Positions 14,871-17,545 of a stretch of DNA of 17,545 nt are shown piece after piece (position 1 is the first letter of the stretch; every line of letters begins with the position of its first letter). Origin of the DNA: JBFWUW01 sp050247075 (GTDB lineage Bacteria; Planctomycetota; Planctomycetia; Pirellulales; JBFWUW01). Under the pieces are notes generated by a model. That model worked only from the letters and a program-made list of their open reading frames with translations. It was not told where the DNA came from and ran no database searches. The position numbers and the translations under genes were made by a program. The stretch is taken from NCBI GenBank assembly GCA_050247075.1, contig JBFWUW010000105.1:1-17545 (forward strand), read 5' to 3'.

Positions 14871-15819
14871 GTTCGTCGAGGGTGGTTTTGTTTCCGGCGA
14901 AGGGCGAGGGCCGCAAAGTCGCTTCTGGCCCGACTTGGTACAGGGTTGGCCGCTGCGCGCCCCGCGCGTAACGCAGCATCAGCCCCGCCAAGATGCAGGC
15001 CGCCCCCGCCAGCGTCCACCAGGCAGGCGATTCGCCCGCCAGAAGGAAAACCCACAGCGGCATGAGCAACGGTTCCAGCAGGCCAATGCCGGTCGCTTCC
15101 TGGCTGTTGATATGCCGCAGGCCGCGCGCGAAAAGCACATACGGAATGCCCATTTGTACCACGCCAAATGCAGCCAGTACGGCCAACTGATTCCCGGTGG
15201 GCCACTGGTCCAGGTAGGCCACATAGGGCAACATCAGGGCTGCCGCCACCAGGTGGTTCAGGGCGATCAACCAGGCGGTATCCTCATCGCGCAGATGCCG
15301 CAGCCCCAGTACGACGCCCCCGTAGGTTATTCCCGACAGCAATCCGCAGACCAGACCTCCCACGGCTTGGCCTTGCACTTCAAACCATACAATGGTGCCG
15401 ATGCCGGCCAGCAACAGCAACAATGGCCAGCGGTCGCGGCGGTTGGATGGCTGCCGCATAACGAAGCGGTGGAAGGCAAACACCCACAACGGCGCGGTGC
15501 TTTGCAGCCAGATGGCGTTGGCCGCCGTAGACATGGCCAGCGCACTGAGATAGGCCGCGTTCATGGCGGCAAAAGCCAGCGACATGGGCAGCATCGAGGG
15601 CCGCCAACGCGGACGGCGGACCAGTGGCAACAGGCACAAGCCCGCGAACAAGGCTCGCCAAAACGCCAGCAGCACCCCGCGATCGGCCAGCGGCCAATCG
15701 TCAAACACGCCCGACTTGACAAACAGCCCGCTGCTGCTCCACAACAGCGTGGCTAACAGCACGTACATCCGGCCCCATCCGGGATGGGCAGCAGCCGAGT
15801 CCGCCGCGGTCTGGGGCAT
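14863..15819 (-). CDS. EamA/DMT-superfamily transporter
   Basis: Drug/metabolite transporter superfamily inner-membrane permease; substrates in the family range from amino acids to sugars and drugs. The 318-residue protein shows ten hydrophobic segments, roughly 17-36, 47-67, 76-94, 100-120, 131-147, 152-173, 182-202, 211-230, 242-262 and 267-284. They form two EamA halves, with the typical second-half signature IGLLEPLLMPLWVFLLAGESP. Positive residues between segments (VRRPRWRP, RDR) fit a normal topology. The C-terminal tail of about 35 residues is hydrophilic. A perfect TATAAT lies about 40 bases upstream on the minus strand. No Shine-Dalgarno site is visible. Its stop overlaps the start of the GHSHAG protein. 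Substrate unknown. Confidence 0.9.
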   Translation of the reverse strand: MPQTAADSAAAHPGWGRMYVLLATLLWSSSGLFVKSGVFDDWPLADRGVLLAFWRALFAGLCLLPLVRRPRWRPSMLPMSLAFAAMNAAYLSALAMSTAANAIWLQSTAPLWVFAFHRFVMRQPSNRRDRWPLLLLLAGIGTIVWFEVQGQAVGGLVCGLLSGITYGGVVLGLRHLRDEDTAWLIALNHLVAAALMLPYVAYLDQWPTGNQLAVLAAFGVVQMGIPYVLFARGLRHINSQEATGIGLLEPLLMPLWVFLLAGESPAWWTLAGAACILAGLMLRYARGAQRPTLYQVGPEATLRPSPFAGNKTTLDEHE

Positions 15820-15860
15820 GAATGCATCTGGGGCACGGAGAATTCGTGGCGAAACGGCCC

Positions 15861-15890
15861 ATTATAGCGGCCCGCTACTCAGCTTCACCA
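15861..15890 (-). promoter_or_regulatory. Possible promoter for the EamA gene
   Basis: On the minus strand a perfect -10 TATAAT (15866-15861) is preceded after 18 bases by TGGTGA (15890-15885), only 3/6 to TTGACA. The predicted start leaves a leader of about 35 bases to ATG 15819. Confidence 0.45.
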
Positions 15891-15936
15891 GCATGTCCAA
15901 GACACCCACTTCCGACCCCCACGAAAAAGCCGCCTT

Positions 15937-15951
15937 GCCCGTCAGGCGGGC
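15937..15951. repeat. Perfect small hairpin upstream of tRNA-Asn
   Basis: GCCCG-TCAGG-CGGGC, a 5-base stem with a 5-base loop, 24 bases before the tRNA. No T-run follows. It may mark a boundary between the divergent transcripts, or be a small interspersed palindrome. Confidence 0.4.
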
Positions 15952-15974
15952 ATGTATTAGCATTAGCATCTCAT

Positions 15975-16047
<73 letters not shown>

Positions 16048-16085
16048 CTCGTTTCTTTTCTACGGAAAGAAACGCCAAACCAGTT

Positions 16086-16122
16086 AACGCCCGGCGTCGA
16101 GAGATCGGCTGCCGGGCGTTTT
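16086..16122 (+). terminator. Rho-independent terminator of tRNA-Asn
   Basis: Perfect 10-base stem AACGCCCGGC (16086-16095) / GCCGGGCGTT (16111-16120) with a 15-base loop, running into TTTT (16119-16122) and a second TTT soon after. It lies 38 bases past the tRNA end, the right place to end its transcript. Confidence 0.8.
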
Positions 16123-16207
16123 GCGTTTACGCCCCGTTCCCGCAAGGGTTTGCGACGTTCTGGCGATCTGCACGGCGCTCTCTGTTTCGAGAGAGAACCA
16201 GCGGGGT

Positions 16208-16314
16208 CCGAAAGGGACCTTCAAGGTTCCTTCCGCTGCCCGGAATCTCGGGCCAAAACTCTCGAAGTCTCTGATTAACAGACCCCCAAAAGTTAACAGG
16301 CTGGTCCCTTTCGG
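16208..16314. repeat. Perfect 12-base inverted repeat at a distance
   Basis: CCGAAAGGGACC (16208-16219) and its exact complement GGTCCCTTTCGG (16303-16314), separated by 83 bases. The left arm can alternatively fold locally (GGTCC-GAAAG-GGACC, 16205-16219), so two RNA conformations compete. Confidence 0.6.
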
Positions 16315-16424
16315 TGGGCGGAAATGATCGTGGTCTGCGAACAAAAACGCTGCAGGTAGAATGTCGTGCGCGACTTCGTTCATACCGATGGGGCTTAGGG
16401 ATGGAATCCGATCAATGGTGTTCC

Positions 16425-17294
16425 TCAGTCTCTGGCAATCCACCGGCTGCCGTCCGTGAAGTTGACGAAATTGAGCGACAAACTGACCTTGGCGGCTTCC
16501 TTCGGAACTCCTTGCTCTCCAACATGTGCGAATCCCTCGCCACCCTTGATGTCACCAAGCCGCGTGCGTCTGCCTTGATGTAGCTGATCTCCGTTTTCAG
16601 CCAGGTAGGCGATCTGATACTCCAGTCGCTCGATGTCCTTTTTGCTGTGATTAAAGAATTCGACCAGCGGTGCAGAGAATTCACCATCGTGGACAATCCC
16701 TTTCAGTCGGAGCGTAACGGGTGCGTCTCCTTCCTGATCTGGTTGCGGTCCGGTATATGTCGGCCACTCGGTACCGTCTTTCCAATTTACTGACTTCGCC
16801 AATCCCGCCACGGAGTCAACATCGTCGGGGATTGGAGAACTCTCGAGGACAATGACAAAGCTCTCGCCTTTGGCGAGTTCATTGCCTTGCTCGTTGCCGA
16901 ACCATCTGTCGTTCGTAGTGGAAAACTCCTGGACGATTTCTTTCCCGTCGAACAAGTAGACCCGCACGACCAACCGCGAAATTGTCTTGTCGCTCGTATT
17001 CGTTACTTTGAGCTGAAATTTCCGTTCATCGCCTTGGCCAGCGACCGGCAGAGCATTCACCGAGCATGGGGGGGCGATCCTTGCAAACGGATCCCTCGTG
17101 GGTTCGGAAGAATTGTCCGTGTCCTGCGTGACAGGTTTCAGGCCCGCATCGACAGGACGAAAAGCGGATTGCCCATTAACGGGCTCGCTCAATATATCCA
17201 GGCCAATCAACGTACAAAGAACGAAGACGAAGTTGGTGTTTATCAGAGATCCCGCACTTTTGCATGTTTCAGGTTTGCTGAAGTTATTCGTCAT
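16425..17294 (-). CDS. Secreted or membrane-anchored protein with a duplicated domain, function unknown
   Basis: I do not recognise this gene. The 289-residue product has a hydrophobic N-terminal segment (about 21-35, NFVFVLCTLIGLDIL) that could be a signal peptide or anchor. A Ser/Pro/Asp-rich linker follows (about 40-85), then two related beta-rich units. Unit 1 (93-178) runs FQLKVTNTSDKTISRLVVRVYLFDG to VNWKDGTEW; unit 2 (210-285) runs LVEFFNHSKKDIERLEYQIAYLAENG to VNFTDGSRW. Shared features are N-S-K-I-L spacing, a central GE-F and the closing VN-DG-W motif. An immunoglobulin-like or late-embryogenesis-like extracellular beta-sandwich is plausible but unproven. ATG 17294 is preceded by AGGGA about 11 bases away. 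A palindrome at 17337-17361 lies in its upstream region. Confidence 0.65.
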   Translation of the reverse strand: MTNNFSKPETCKSAGSLINTNFVFVLCTLIGLDILSEPVNGQSAFRPVDAGLKPVTQDTDNSSEPTRDPFARIAPPCSVNALPVAGQGDERKFQLKVTNTSDKTISRLVVRVYLFDGKEIVQEFSTTNDRWFGNEQGNELAKGESFVIVLESSPIPDDVDSVAGLAKSVNWKDGTEWPTYTGPQPDQEGDAPVTLRLKGIVHDGEFSAPLVEFFNHSKKDIERLEYQIAYLAENGDQLHQGRRTRLGDIKGGEGFAHVGEQGVPKEAAKVSLSLNFVNFTDGSRWIARD

Positions 17295-17336
17295 GGGGCG
17301 AATTGTCCCTTCGTCATCTTAGGCAGTCACTGGGTA

Positions 17337-17361
17337 GGTTAACAGATAGAGGCTGTTAACC
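17337..17361. repeat. Perfect GTTAAC-cored palindrome upstream of the duplicated-domain gene
   Basis: GGTTAACAG (17337-17345) and CTGTTAACC (17353-17361), a 9-base perfect inverted repeat with a 7-base centre. The right arm plus two bases (GGCTGTTAACC, 17351-17361) is identical to the tRNA-Asn anticodon arm at 16004-16014. It could be an operator for the minus-strand gene whose start is 43 bases away, or part of a recombination site. Confidence 0.6.
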
Positions 17362-17423
17362 ATCTTGTTTCGCCAGACACCGCGCCGGTCGCCAAGCGAA
17401 GGCCGCTGTGGGCATCTCCACAC

Positions 17424-17428
17424 GGAGG
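17424..17428 (+). promoter_or_regulatory. Strong ribosome binding site of the terminal small ORF
   Basis: GGAGG lies 6 bases before ATG 17435, the best Shine-Dalgarno match in the window. It is the main evidence that the short frame is translated. Confidence 0.55.
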
Positions 17429-17434
17429 CTCCTC

Positions 17435-17545
17435 ATGCGACCATTCGACGACTCTTTCTCCATGACGCCCGACGAGCGTCGCGCTGTCATTGCTAAGATT
17501 CTAGCGGCTGGCATTCTCCGCAGCCAGGGGACACCCATAAATTGA
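17435..17545 (+). CDS. Small ORF of 36 residues, unknown function
   Basis: The frame reads MRPFDDSFSMTPDERR and ends AAGILRSQGTPIN, with TGA at 17543-17545, the last bases of the window. It has GGAGG at optimal spacing and a helical, charged middle (MTPDERRAVIAKILAAGIL). The pattern MTPDERR...ILAAGILR reminds me of short proteins encoded beside site-specific recombinase genes in planctomycetes and proteobacteria, which are usually longer. If so, this copy is truncated, or the partner genes lie just beyond the window. The resemblance is from memory and weak. It would be missed by a 60-residue cutoff. Confidence 0.5.
   Translation: MRPFDDSFSMTPDERRAVIAKILAAGILRSQGTPIN

Larger units (their letters stand above)
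16048..16424. other. Non-coding, hairpin-rich stretch between tRNA-Asn and the duplicated-domain protein
   Basis: No gene is supported. After the tRNA terminator (16086-16122) come four perfect hairpins in a row: CGCAA/TTGCG (16141-16154), CTCTCT/AGAGAG (16178-16195), CAGCGG/CCGCTG enclosing GGTCC/GGACC (16199-16238) and GCCCG/CGGGC (16238-16253). A 12-base inverted pair at long range follows (16208-16219 with 16303-16314). Open frames crossing this region have no similarity to known proteins. Confidence 0.5.

Noticed and set aside
16084..16443. Minus-strand 119-codon frame over the hairpin-rich region
   Set aside because: It runs through the tRNA-Asn terminator and several perfect hairpins and shows no protein similarity; the RNA/DNA structure explains the region better.

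Overview
The window looks like a chromosomal segment of a planctomycete-type bacterium (Planctomycetota, probably a Pirellula-like lineage). I infer this from a combination of traits. DNA is GC-rich and many genes lack a clear Shine-Dalgarno site. Both tRNAs lack an encoded CCA end. There is a Tat-exported Gfo/Idh/MocA oxidoreductase, an Uma2-type nuclease, an aspartokinase with four ACT domains, and an archaeal-type phosphoglycerate-mutase homologue inside a threonine-family operon. No marker settles the taxonomy.

Layout. Bases 1-734 (minus) hold the N-terminal part of lepA, cut by the window edge and probably starting at TTG. Upstream of it on the same strand is a ROK-family sugar kinase (809-1852). 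Divergent from that, a plus-strand pair encodes coproheme decarboxylase (chdC/hemQ, 2214-3059) and an Uma2 nuclease-fold protein (3069-3683). Convergent with these is a minus-strand amino-acid operon, transcribed in the order hom (8303-7005), phosphoglycerate-mutase-like protein (6872-5667), lysC (5541-3721). A lone tRNA-Ile(GAU) with a near-consensus sigma70 promoter (8572-8754) and a YebC/PmpR protein (9125-9847) follow on the plus strand. An exported alpha/beta hydrolase lies on minus (9871-10752). Then come an orphan R2K-clade ATP-grasp protein (11118-11936) and the Gfo/Idh/MocA oxidoreductase (12306-13676) on plus, and a translationally coupled minus pair: EamA transporter and a GHSHAG hydrolase-like protein (15819-13731). 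The last part has tRNA-Asn(GUU) with its terminator, a hairpin-rich non-coding stretch, a secreted or anchored protein with a duplicated domain, and a 36-residue ORF with a strong ribosome binding site ending exactly at the window edge.

How it fits together. LysC and Hom catalyse the first and third steps from aspartate to threonine and methionine. The phosphatase/mutase-fold protein between them is the best candidate for the missing homoserine kinase step; no GHMP-type thrB is present in the window. A second theme is a set of A/T-rich arrays with a 7-base period in the gaps of the minus-strand operons. Three lie just upstream of lepA, lysC and the mutase-like gene in the same transcriptional orientation, and a fourth, inverted copy abuts the hom stop codon. 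The clearest sign of accessory DNA is the right end (16048-17545): non-coding structure, a perfect GTTAAC palindrome sharing 11 bases with the tRNA-Asn anticodon arm, and the small ORF.
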